NCBI RefSeq assembly: GCF_013376005.1
Contig: NZ_JABMJK010000007.1
Span: 186,001-250,000 of the forward strand
Direction of reading: 5' to 3'
Source of the DNA: Duganella sp. SG902
Lineage (GTDB): Bacteria > Pseudomonadota > Gammaproteobacteria > Burkholderiales > Burkholderiaceae_D
DNA length: 64,000 nt
The notes under the pieces were generated by a model, which worked only from the letters and a program-made list of their open reading frames with translations, ran no database searches and was not told the DNA's origin. The translations under genes and the position numbers were made by a program. This document shows, in pieces, positions 16,760-24,573 of the stretch (position 1 is its first letter; each line of letters starts with the position of its first letter).

Positions 16760-18168
16760 AATCCCTGCTCACCTCCATCGGTATGGCGGCCGTGATGCTG
16801 ATGTCGTCCGTCAGCTGGGCCGCCGCCACCATCACCATCGTCAACGGCGACCCGCCCGGCATGGGCTTCAACGATCCCACGGCGGTGGCGCCGGTGGGCG
16901 GCAACAGCGGCACCACGCTGGGCGCCCAGCGGTTGAACGCGTTCCAGGCCGCCGCCAGCAAGTGGGGCGCGACGCTGGACAGCGGCGTGACGATCCGCGT
17001 GCTGGCCACCTGGGACGCCTTGCCCTGCACCGAAACCGCCGCCGTGCTGGGCAGCGCCGGCGCGCTGGAAGTGTTTGCCGATTTCACGCAGGCGCCGCAG
17101 CGCAACGCCTGGTTCAGCAAGGCGGAAACCAACAAGCTGATCGGCTTTGACGCCGATCCCGCCACGCCCGACATCCGCGCCCGCTTCAACGTCAACCTGG
17201 GCCAGCCGGGCTGCTTCACCGGCTCGCCGTTCTACCTCGGACTGGACAACAACCACGGCCCGAATACCGACCTGGTCACGGTGCTGCTGCATGAGTTTGC
17301 CCACGGCCTCGGCTTCCAGACCTACACCGACGACCAGACCGGCGAGCTGCTGGCCGGCATCCCCAGCATCTGGGATTACTTCCTGCTCGACACCAGCACC
17401 GGCAAGGTGTGGAAGGACATGAGCAATGGCGAACGCGCCACCTCGGCGGTCAAGTCGGGCAAGCTGGTGTGGAGCGGCGTGCAAGTCACCAATGCCGCGC
17501 AGGTCGTGCTGCGGGCCGGCACGCCCATCCTCACCATCCTGGCGCCGCCGCCGGTGGCGGGCGTGATCCAGGTCGGCACCGCCGCGTTTGGCCCGCCGCT
17601 CGGCACGCCCGGCCTGACCGGCGAGGTGATGCCGGTGGTGGACACGCCGCCCGATCTGGGGCTGGCCTGCGCGCCGCTGTCGGCCGTCAACGCGCTGGCG
17701 GTCCGGGGCCGGATCGCGCTGGTCGACCGCGGGCAATGCACCTTCGTCATCAAGGTGCGCAACCTGCAGGACGCCGGCGCCATCGGCGTGATCGTGGTGG
17801 ACAACGTGGATGGCGCGCCGCCGCCGGGGCTGGGCGGGGCCGACCCCGGCATCCACATCCCGGCCGTGCGCGTCACGCTGGAAGACGGCCTGCTGCTCAA
17901 GCAGGCGCTGGCGCGGCGCACGCGCACGCATTCGGGGCTGTTCGCCAACCTGGGCGTCAACCTGGCGGTGCGCGCCGGCACCGACGCGCTGGGACGGGTG
18001 CTGATGTATGCGCCGCGGCCCAACCAGCCCGGCTCCTCGGTCTCGCATTACGACACCAGCGCCACGCCCAACCAGCTGATGGAGCCGGCCATCAATGCCG
18101 ACCTGAGGCACGAGGTCAGGCCGCCGTACGACCTGACCTTCCCGTTGTTGAAGGATATCGGCTGGTAG
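16756..18168 (+). CDS. Secreted PA-domain metalloprotease-like protein
   Basis: 470 aa with a signal peptide (MKSLLTSIGMAAVMLMSSVSWA). A zinc-binding helix LLHEFAHGLGFQTYTDD follows about residue 180; HExxHxxG is present, but the third metzincin-type ligand position is Gln. A protease-associated (PA) insert follows (VRGRIALVDRGQCTFVIKVR, AGAIGVIVVDN), then a C-terminal stretch ending SHYDTSATPNQLMEP and DLTFPLLKDIGW that also occurs in related secreted PA-domain proteins. Start at 16756 (GGGAGAA upstream) overlaps the preceding PEP-CTERM gene by 4 bp, so the two products are made together. Proteolytic activity is likely but the third ligand is uncertain. Confidence 0.8.
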   Translation: MKSLLTSIGMAAVMLMSSVSWAAATITIVNGDPPGMGFNDPTAVAPVGGNSGTTLGAQRLNAFQAAASKWGATLDSGVTIRVLATWDALPCTETAAVLGSAGALEVFADFTQAPQRNAWFSKAETNKLIGFDADPATPDIRARFNVNLGQPGCFTGSPFYLGLDNNHGPNTDLVTVLLHEFAHGLGFQTYTDDQTGELLAGIPSIWDYFLLDTSTGKVWKDMSNGERATSAVKSGKLVWSGVQVTNAAQVVLRAGTPILTILAPPPVAGVIQVGTAAFGPPLGTPGLTGEVMPVVDTPPDLGLACAPLSAVNALAVRGRIALVDRGQCTFVIKVRNLQDAGAIGVIVVDNVDGAPPPGLGGADPGIHIPAVRVTLEDGLLLKQALARRTRTHSGLFANLGVNLAVRAGTDALGRVLMYAPRPNQPGSSVSHYDTSATPNQLMEPAINADLRHEVRPPYDLTFPLLKDIGW

Positions 18169-18183
18169 CCCGGATGCGCCGGC

Positions 18184-18519
18184 TCAGGCCGGCGCCGTGG
18201 TGACGTACTCGAAGATGCGCTCGGCGCAGTCCTCGGAGATGGTCAGGAAGCGCGCGCCGTTGCGGTAGCGCCCGTGCGTGCCGATCGGGGCGCTGTGCAC
18301 CACGGTCAGCGTGATCTCGTTGCGGATGGCGCTGCCGGGGAAGCTGAAATGCAGCACGAACTGGGCGCCGGTGGGCATGGGACGATCGCTGACAAAGGCC
18401 ACGCCCATGCGCGCGATATCGATGATCTGCACGGTGAGCGGGTGTTGTCCATGGCTGTCGGTGATGTAGGCGTCGACCTGCAGCAGGCGCCGTACATGCT
18501 CTCGTCTGGGGTCCGTCAT
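18184..18519 (-). CDS. PilZ-domain c-di-GMP receptor
   Basis: 111 aa single PilZ domain. The c-di-GMP binding elements are visible: an N-terminal RREHVRR (RxxxR-type) and DIARMGVAF (D-x-S/A-xx-G type). The barrel continues through TGAQFVLHFSFPG and TVVHSAPIGTHGRYRNGARF. Single-domain PilZ proteins usually bind c-di-GMP and modulate motility or polysaccharide machinery. It stands alone, convergent with the metalloprotease gene, and is divergent from recQ. The window also holds two c-di-GMP turnover proteins near 46-50 kb. Confidence 0.85.
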   Translation of the reverse strand: MTDPRREHVRRLLQVDAYITDSHGQHPLTVQIIDIARMGVAFVSDRPMPTGAQFVLHFSFPGSAIRNEITLTVVHSAPIGTHGRYRNGARFLTISEDCAERIFEYVTTAPA

Positions 18520-18628
18520 TGTCGGGGATGGCCTCTAAAAACGCTAGTATGACAGATCCGCCGGCCAAGCCGCCAGGGCCGTGCGCTGCCGTACATACGG
18601 CCGTTGTGTTGTTTGCTACGTTGGCGGC

Positions 18629-19957
18629 ATGACTACGCCACTCTATAAACAAATCGACCGCGTGCTGCGCAAGGTGTTCGGCATCGACGCGCTGCGCGAC
18701 GGCCAGCGCCGCGTGATCGACAGCGTCCTGGCGGGCCGCGACACGCTGGCCGTGATGCCCACCGGCAGCGGCAAGTCGCTGTGCTACCAGTTGCCGGCGC
18801 GCCTGCTCAAGGGCTTGACGGTGGTGGTCTCGCCGCTCATCTCGCTGATGAAGGACCAAGCGGAAAAGCTGGAGGAGGCCGGCATCGCCAGCGCCGCCCA
18901 GGTCAACAGCAGCCTGTCGCGCGGCGACGAGCAGGAGGCCCTGCAGGCCATACAGGACGCCGGCAAGGACATCGTCTTTTGCACCCCGGAGCGGCTGGCG
19001 ACGGCCGAATTCCAGCAGCTGCTGCGCAAAACCGGCGTCGCCCTGCTGGTGATAGACGAAGCCCACTGCATCTCGCAATGGGGGCACGACTTCCGCCCGG
19101 CCTACCTCGAGATCGGCGCCGCGCTGGCGGCATTGGGCCAGCCGCAGGTGCTGGCGCTGACCGCCACCGCCACCGACGACGTGATCGACGATATCCGCGC
19201 CCAGTTGGGCCGTCCCGCCATGCGGGTGGTGAACACCGGGATCTACCGCCCGAATCTGCAGTACCGCGTGCGGCAGGTGACCAATCCGGACGAAAAGAAC
19301 GCGGTCCTGCTGGAACTGGTGCGCGGGACGCCGGGCGTGGGCATCGTCTACGCCGCCACCGTCAAGGCGGCCAAGGAGGCGTATCAGCTACTGGCGGACG
19401 CCGGCGAAAGCGTGACCCTCTACCACGGCCGGCTGAAGGCGGCCGAGCGCAGCGACAACCAGGAATTGTTCATGAACGGCGAGCGCCGGGTGATGGTGGC
19501 CACCAACGCCTTCGGCATGGGTATCGACAAGAGCGACACGCGCTTCGTCATCCACCTGCAGGTGCCGGGCAACCTCGAGGCCTACTACCAGGAATCGGGC
19601 CGCGCGGGCCGCGACGGCGAGGACGCCGAATGCACGCTGCTGTACTACCACGACGACACGCGGCTGCAGAAATTCTTCCTCATGAAGAGCAAGGCGCCGG
19701 ATGAAAAGCATGAACTCGACCGCGAAAAACTCGAACGCATGATCGCCTACGCCCAGAGCGGTTTTTGCCGCTGGAAGCTGCTGCTCGATTACTTCGGCGA
19801 CCCGGTGCCCGGTTTTGAACGCTGCTGCCGCTGCGACAACTGCCTGTCGCCGCCGGTCATCTCAGGGGAGGACGTCGAACAACAGCAGCTGGGTGACTTG
19901 CGTCTTGCTGAAGTTGTCGTCGGAGATCAGCACCAGGCTGGCGTGGCCGTTGGCTAG
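18629..19957 (+). CDS. RecQ-family ATP-dependent DNA helicase, short form lacking RQC winged helix and HRDC
   Basis: 442 aa. SF2 helicase motifs are complete: FGIDALRDGQRRVI (motif 0), VMPTGSGKSLCYQLPA (I), VVVSPLISLMKDQ, LVIDEAHCISQWGHDFRP (II), LALTATAT (III), GIVYAAT (IV), MVATNAFGMGIDKSDTRFVIH (V) and YYQESGRAGRDG (VI), followed by the zinc-binding module (FCRWKLLLDYFGD, CCRCDNC). The protein then ends within about 37 residues, whereas full RecQ proteins continue with a winged helix and HRDC for 150 or more residues. The last 96 bp are antisense to the 3' end of the convergent phytase-like gene. ATG 18629 is preferred over a GTG at 18581. Confidence 0.85.
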   Translation: MTTPLYKQIDRVLRKVFGIDALRDGQRRVIDSVLAGRDTLAVMPTGSGKSLCYQLPARLLKGLTVVVSPLISLMKDQAEKLEEAGIASAAQVNSSLSRGDEQEALQAIQDAGKDIVFCTPERLATAEFQQLLRKTGVALLVIDEAHCISQWGHDFRPAYLEIGAALAALGQPQVLALTATATDDVIDDIRAQLGRPAMRVVNTGIYRPNLQYRVRQVTNPDEKNAVLLELVRGTPGVGIVYAATVKAAKEAYQLLADAGESVTLYHGRLKAAERSDNQELFMNGERRVMVATNAFGMGIDKSDTRFVIHLQVPGNLEAYYQESGRAGRDGEDAECTLLYYHDDTRLQKFFLMKSKAPDEKHELDREKLERMIAYAQSGFCRWKLLLDYFGDPVPGFERCCRCDNCLSPPVISGEDVEQQQLGDLRLAEVVVGDQHQAGVAVG

Positions 19958-21004
19958 GCGCGGGCCGAACGCCATGCCCTCCAGATTGTCGACGATCGGC
20001 AGTTTCAGGTCGCCCACATCCAGCACCAGCCGCTTCTTCACCAGCTGGTAGCTGGCGTCCTTCAGCGTCGGCAGGTGCTGGACGTCGGTGGCGCCGTCGG
20101 TGTCGATCTCGTAGATGCGCACGTAATCCTTGTACGAACCGTCATCGGCCTGCACGCCGGAGCGCTCCATCACCAGCATGCGGCGCTCGCTGAGCGACAG
20201 GATTTCCGAGATGCCGTTGTCGGCGTACTTGCCTTTGCCGGGCGTGGCGGGAATCGCCTCCAGCGGATAGGCGTACTGCCCCAGCACCGTGCCGTCGCGC
20301 GTGAAATGCGTGATGCGGTTGACCGCGCCCTGCGACGGCGTCGGCTCCGGCCCGTCCTGATACAGCGGACCTTCCAGCGCCACCCACAGCGTGCGGCCGT
20401 CCGGCGTGAAGCTGAGACCCTCGAAGCTCTGGTTATTGCGCGGGCCGGACTTGTGCTCCTTCGATACCGTGAACAGCGGCGGCAGCGGCAGCGTGTACTG
20501 ATAGCGGCCGTCCGGCGCGGCGCGGCGGATAAACGGATCGAGCGACAGCGCGACGTCGCCCTCGCTGCCGTACCAGATGCTGCCGTCGCGCGGATCGACG
20601 CGCACGGTTTCCAGATCCGGCACCACGCCGTTGCTGCGCTTGGACTCCTCGCGCGACGGGTAGGTGGTGCCGTCCGGCTGCAGGAAGATGCCCACGCCCG
20701 TCAACTGCACCGATTTGAACGATTGCGCGTCGTAGGCCAGCTTGGCGCGGTAGTAGCGCGCCGGATTGAATTGCGAACGGTCGTCGCTGATCATCACCCA
20801 TTCGTCGTGGGCGGCGTCGTAGTCGATGCCGGACAGCCCGCCGACCATCGTGCCCTGGAATTGCTGGCGCCATGGCAGGCGCTGTTCACCGATGAAGCGC
20901 AGGCCGGAGACCGTGAGATCCGGGATCGACGGCTTGGTCGGAGCGAAGGGCGCGCAGGCGCCGAGGGCCAGCGTGCAGGCGAGGGTGATGAGCGTCTTTT
21001 TCAT
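19862..21004 (-). CDS. Esterase-like activity of phytase family lipoprotein
   Basis: 380 aa lipoprotein: signal peptide MKKTLITLACTLALGAC with lipobox LGAC (Cys17). The body is a beta-propeller-like phytase-esterase domain (GGLSGIDYDAAHDEWVMISDD, LETVRVDPRDGSIWYGSEG, NQSFEGLSFTPDGRTLWVALEG, GISEILSLSERRMLVMER, NLEGMAFGPRLANGHASLVL, ISDDNFSKTQVTQLLLF). The reading ends as in other family members, so this gene is intact and it is the convergent recQ that runs into it. It probably acts in the periplasm or outer membrane on a phosphate or ester substrate; this is inferred from the family name only. Confidence 0.85.
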   Translation of the reverse strand: MKKTLITLACTLALGACAPFAPTKPSIPDLTVSGLRFIGEQRLPWRQQFQGTMVGGLSGIDYDAAHDEWVMISDDRSQFNPARYYRAKLAYDAQSFKSVQLTGVGIFLQPDGTTYPSREESKRSNGVVPDLETVRVDPRDGSIWYGSEGDVALSLDPFIRRAAPDGRYQYTLPLPPLFTVSKEHKSGPRNNQSFEGLSFTPDGRTLWVALEGPLYQDGPEPTPSQGAVNRITHFTRDGTVLGQYAYPLEAIPATPGKGKYADNGISEILSLSERRMLVMERSGVQADDGSYKDYVRIYEIDTDGATDVQHLPTLKDASYQLVKKRLVLDVGDLKLPIVDNLEGMAFGPRLANGHASLVLISDDNFSKTQVTQLLLFDVLP

Positions 21005-21021
21005 GGACGCGCATCATACCA

Positions 21022-21447
21022 TCAGTTGCTGCTGCATTTCGGACAAGTTCCCTTGATGAGAAAGTCGATTTCCTGCGTGTGGAAGCCGGCCGGCAGCTTG
21101 ATCTTGCGCGGCAGCGCGACGTCGGTGAAGCAGGTCACCTGTTCGCACTTGGTGCACTGGAAGTGCGCGTGTTCGTGCGCGTGATGGCCGGCGCCCGCGC
21201 TGAAGCGCCACACCTGGTCGGCGCCGGGGATGCGGTGGATCAGCTCATGCTCGGTCAGCCATTCCAGCACGCGGTACAGGGTGACCGGGTCCATCTCGGC
21301 GTGCGCCTGCTGGGCGAGGTGGGACTGGATCTCGTGATGGGTCAGCGATTTATCCTGCGTGAGCAAAAAATCAAGCACCAGCACGCGCTGGCGGGTGACG
21401 CGCGCGCCGGTCGAGCGGATTTGAGATTCGGCGATGGAGGTTTGCAT
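21022..21447 (-). CDS. zur: Fur-family regulator, probably Zur
   Basis: 141 aa with an N-terminal winged helix (RVTRQRVLVLDFLLTQDKSL, EMDPVTLYRVLEWLTEHELI) and a C-terminal dimerisation domain with HAHEHAHFQCTKC and GTCPKC structural-zinc cysteine pairs. Both Fur and Zur share these features; Zur is favoured because the divergent neighbour is a ZnuD-type zinc receptor. In the family the protein with bound zinc represses zinc-uptake genes. Only 31 bp separate it from the divergent CxxC gene. I did not find a convincing Zur box in either intergenic gap. Confidence 0.8.
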   Translation of the reverse strand: MQTSIAESQIRSTGARVTRQRVLVLDFLLTQDKSLTHHEIQSHLAQQAHAEMDPVTLYRVLEWLTEHELIHRIPGADQVWRFSAGAGHHAHEHAHFQCTKCEQVTCFTDVALPRKIKLPAGFHTQEIDFLIKGTCPKCSSN

Positions 21448-21478
21448 CCCGCCATCTTATCACGCTAGAATACCGGCC

Positions 21479-21832
21479 ATGATTCGCCGCCTCCCCATAG
21501 TTCATGTGTTGCTCGCGCTTCTGCTGCTCCTGACGCAGCAGATCGGGGTGACGCACGCCTATACCCACTGGAGCGGCGCCGAGCAGCAAAATGCCCAGCT
21601 CATTGGACAACTCTCCGACGAGGACCAGGCCGAGCATCGCAAGCGCGTGGCCGTCCACAAGGTCTGCGCCGAATGCGTATCGGTGGCCCAGATGGGCGCC
21701 GCCATCACCAGCTCCCCGCTGACGCTGGCCATCTCCACCCTCAGCACCGGCCCGGTCAGCATGCCGGCCACGCTGGCCGCCTGCGAGCGGACCACCTGCG
21801 TCTTCCAGTCCCGCGCTCCCCCTCTGGCCTGA
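21479..21832 (+). CDS. Small exported CxxC protein beside ZnuD, DUF2946-like
   Basis: 117 aa. It has an N-terminal hydrophobic signal (IVHVLLALLLLLTQQIGVTHA), then a His-containing stretch (YTHWSGAEQQ), HKVCAECVS and further Cys/His residues. The layout (one membrane or signal segment, a CxxC in mid-protein, about 120 residues, beside a TonB receptor) resembles the DUF2946 protein at 30147-30506, although I cannot show homology by eye. ATG 21479 is used; an in-frame start at 21434 would overlap the divergent regulator. Role probably linked to metal handling with the receptor. Confidence 0.7.
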   Translation: MIRRLPIVHVLLALLLLLTQQIGVTHAYTHWSGAEQQNAQLIGQLSDEDQAEHRKRVAVHKVCAECVSVAQMGAAITSSPLTLAISTLSTGPVSMPATLAACERTTCVFQSRAPPLA

Positions 21833-21872
21833 CACCCAAAATCCGTCCCGAGTTTTGAGTTATTCGCCGCCG

Positions 21873-21896
21873 CGCGCCGCAAGGTCGTGCGGCGCG
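21873..21896 (+). other. Perfect GC-rich hairpin between the CxxC gene and the ZnuD-like receptor
   Basis: CGCGCCGCA (21873-21881), loop AGGTCG, TGCGGCGCG (21888-21896): a perfect 9-bp stem in the 93-bp gap. No T-run follows directly, so it is not a standard terminator. It may be an attenuator or an mRNA-processing structure that sets the relative expression of the two genes. Confidence 0.45.
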
Positions 21897-21925
21897 AGCT
21901 GTCATCCATTTTGCTAGAGGTTTTT

Positions 21926-23869
21926 ATGAAGATTCAACGCACGCTGCTGGCCAGCGCGATCCTGTCCGCCTATTCGCTGGCTTTCGCCCAGACGCCGGTC
22001 GTTCCCCAGGTGGTCGTGACGGCCAACCCGTTCGGCAATAGCGCCAACGACCAGATCCTGACCCCGGCCAAGGTGCTGGCCGGCGATGAGCTGCGCGACA
22101 AATCCGGCAGCTCGCTGGGCGAGACGCTGTCGCAGGAGCTGGGCGTGTCGGCATCCGCGTTTGGCGCGGGCGCGTCGCGCCCCATTATTCGCGGCCTGGA
22201 AGGCGCGCGCGTCAAGATGCTGGAGAACGGCATGGCCGTCTCCGACGTTTCCGGCCTGTCCAACGACCACGCGGTGGCGGCGGAAGGCGCGACCGCGCAG
22301 CAGATCGAAATCCTGCGCGGCCCGGCCGCGCTGCTGTATGGTTCGGGCGCCATCGGTGGCTTGGTCAACGTGGTGAACGAGCGCATTCCGACCGCGCTGG
22401 AACCGAAGCTCACCGGCCAGATGGAGGCGCGCGGCAGCACGGTCGACAGCGGCCGCAACGCGTCCGGCACGCTGGACGGCGCGGTCGACAAGCTGGCCTG
22501 GCACATCGACGGCAACCTGCGCAACGCCGATGACTACAACACGCCGGTCGGCCGCCTGGCGCATTCGGACACGCGCTCGCGCACCGGCGGCATTGGCGGG
22601 TCCTACATCGACAACTGGGGTTTCGTCGGCGTTTCGGCCTCGCGCCTGTCCAACGTGTACGGCATTCCGAGCGCGGAAGGCTCGAAGATCGACCAGAAGC
22701 AGAACCGTTTCGACATCGACAGCTTGGTGAAGTCGCCTTTTGAGGGCTTCGAGACCTTCAAGTTCAAGGCCGGCTACACCGACTACAAGCACGCCGAGAT
22801 CGGCGAGGACGGCGCGCCCGAAGTGCTGTTCAAGAACCGCTCGCTGGAAACGCGCTTCGAGCTGACCCACAAGCCAATCGCCGGCTGGCACGGCACCTTC
22901 GGCGTGCAGACCGAGAACACCAACTTCTCCGCATTGAGCGCGGAAGGCGGCCCGGATACCGTGCCGGTCACGCATTCCACCTCCAACGCCGCCTTCCTGG
23001 TGGAAGAAACCGACTTCGGCCCGGTCAAGTTCAACGCCGGCGGCCGCGTGGAGCGCGTCAAGCGCGAGCCGGTGACGGGCGTGAACCGCTCGTTCAACCT
23101 GCAATCGGCATCGGTGGGCGGCCAGTGGCCGTTCGTGCACGGCTACGCGCTGGGCGCGACCTTCTCGTATGCACAGCGCGCGCCTTCCACCGAGGAGCTG
23201 TATTCCAGCGGCCCGCACGACGCCACCGTCACCTTCGACATCGGTAACGCCGATTTCAAGAAGGAGACCTCGCGCAATATCGAGATCAACGTCCAGAAGA
23301 CCACGGGGCTGGTGCGCTGGAAGGCCAACGTATTCCGCAACAAGGTCAGTGATTTCATCTACGGCCATATCACCGGCAATCTGCTGGACGAAGAGGGCAA
23401 TCCCGGTGATGAACTGCGCGAACGTATTTTCGAGCAGGCCGACGCCACCATCCAGGGCGCGGAAGCGGAATTGGAATACAACCCGACCGGCGCCGGCTGG
23501 TCGGGCCGCGTGTTTGCCGACACCTCGCGCGGCAAGCTGGAACGCGGCGGCAACCTGCCGCTGCAACCGGCAACCCGCGTCGGCGTGAGCACGGCCTACA
23601 AGATGGGCCCATGGCGCGCGGGGTTGTCGCTGGTGCATGCGCAGTCGCAGGATCGTCTTGCATCGTTTGAAACCACCGACACGCCGGGCTACAACCAGTT
23701 GAACGCCAACGTGTCGTACGTTCAGAAAGTCGGCGACTACGACCTGACCTGGTTCCTGCTGGCGAAGAACCTCACCAACGAGGAGATCCGCGTATCGACC
23801 TCGGTCTTGAAGGATATCGCGCCACTGCCAGGCCGTAACGTGGTGTTCGGCGTGCGCGCCAAGTTCTAA
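21926..23869 (+). CDS. znuD: ZnuD-like zinc TonB-dependent receptor
   Basis: 647 aa. Signal peptide MKIQRTLLASAILSAYSLAFA, TonB box region (VVPQVVVTA), then a plug with GETLSQELGVSASAFGAGAS, RPIIRGLEGARVKMLENGMA, SGLSNDHAVAAEGATAQQIE and ILRGPAALLYGSGAIGGLVN, the wording characteristic of the ZnuD group of zinc receptors. The barrel ends GRNVVFGVRAKF with a terminal Phe. ATG 21926 follows an AGAGG site. The Zur-like regulator upstream on the opposite strand supports zinc as the substrate. Its stop overlaps that of the convergent sulfonate ATPase by 3 bp. Confidence 0.85.
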   Translation: MKIQRTLLASAILSAYSLAFAQTPVVPQVVVTANPFGNSANDQILTPAKVLAGDELRDKSGSSLGETLSQELGVSASAFGAGASRPIIRGLEGARVKMLENGMAVSDVSGLSNDHAVAAEGATAQQIEILRGPAALLYGSGAIGGLVNVVNERIPTALEPKLTGQMEARGSTVDSGRNASGTLDGAVDKLAWHIDGNLRNADDYNTPVGRLAHSDTRSRTGGIGGSYIDNWGFVGVSASRLSNVYGIPSAEGSKIDQKQNRFDIDSLVKSPFEGFETFKFKAGYTDYKHAEIGEDGAPEVLFKNRSLETRFELTHKPIAGWHGTFGVQTENTNFSALSAEGGPDTVPVTHSTSNAAFLVEETDFGPVKFNAGGRVERVKREPVTGVNRSFNLQSASVGGQWPFVHGYALGATFSYAQRAPSTEELYSSGPHDATVTFDIGNADFKKETSRNIEINVQKTTGLVRWKANVFRNKVSDFIYGHITGNLLDEEGNPGDELRERIFEQADATIQGAEAELEYNPTGAGWSGRVFADTSRGKLERGGNLPLQPATRVGVSTAYKMGPWRAGLSLVHAQSQDRLASFETTDTPGYNQLNANVSYVQKVGDYDLTWFLLAKNLTNEEIRVSTSVLKDIAPLPGRNVVFGVRAKF

Positions 23870-24573
23870 ACGTGCAGGCTGTCGAGGATGGCGGCCTTGA
23901 GCTGGGCCGCCTCCACGTCGCCGCGCTTGCGCGGGGCGGGGCCGGGATGAAACTCGGTCAGGCCGCCATCCAGCAGGACGATGCGGTCGCTCAGGTAGAG
24001 CGCCTCGTCGATATCGTGCGTCACCAGCAGCACGGTGAGCTTGTGCTGGTAGGCCACCTTCAGCAGCAGGTCCTGCAGCTTCATGCGGGTGAAGGCGTCG
24101 ACGGCCGAGAAGGGCTCGTCGAGCAGCAGCACGCGCGGTTGTGTGAACAGGCCACGCGCGATGGCGGCGCGTTGGGCTTGTCCGCCGGAGAGCTGCTTCG
24201 GCAAGGCGTGGGCATGGTCTTGCAGCCCGACTTCGGCCAGCAGCCGTGTGACCAGGCGTTGCGAGGCCAGCGCGTTGCCGCTGTCGAAGGCGACGTTCTC
24301 CGCGACTGTCAGCCATGGGAACAGGCGCGGCTCCTGGAAGATGAAGCCGATGTCGCCGCTCGGGCCTTTCAGCGGCGCACCGCCTACTTTGATCTCGCCT
24401 TTGAAGTTGCGGTCCAGTCCCGAAGCGATGGACAGCAAGCTGCTTTTGCCGCATCCGCTGGCGCCAATCAGGCTGACGATCTCGCCTTCCTGCAGCTGCA
24501 GGCTGACGTCGCGCAGGACGGTGCGGGCGCCGTAACGCTTTTCTTCAACGTGAATATCGAGTGCAATGCTCAT
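23866..24573 (-). CDS. ssuB: Aliphatic sulfonate/nitrate-type ABC transporter ATPase (SsuB/TauB-like)
   Basis: 235 aa ABC ATPase: Walker A IGASGCGKSSLLS, Q-loop FIFQEPRLFPW, signature QLSGGQAQRAAIARGL, Walker B VLLLDEPFSAVDAFT, and H-loop LLVTHDIDEALYLSD. The FQEPRLFPW wording is typical of SsuB, TauB and NrtD. The ATG at 24573 shares ATGA with the permease stop. Third gene of a binding protein-permease-ATPase operon on the minus strand. Specificity (sulfonate versus nitrate or taurine) rests on the binding protein. Confidence 0.85.
   Translation of the reverse strand: MSIALDIHVEEKRYGARTVLRDVSLQLQEGEIVSLIGASGCGKSSLLSIASGLDRNFKGEIKVGGAPLKGPSGDIGFIFQEPRLFPWLTVAENVAFDSGNALASQRLVTRLLAEVGLQDHAHALPKQLSGGQAQRAAIARGLFTQPRVLLLDEPFSAVDAFTRMKLQDLLLKVAYQHKLTVLLVTHDIDEALYLSDRIVLLDGGLTEFHPGPAPRKRGDVEAAQLKAAILDSLHV

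Noticed and set aside
21448..21478. Zur box between the regulator and the CxxC gene
   Set aside because: No palindrome resembling a Zur site could be found in this 31-bp gap; left unannotated.
21914..24454. Long minus-strand frame across znuD and ssuB
   Set aside because: Antisense translation of two well-supported genes, rich in Arg, Ala and Gly, with no motifs.
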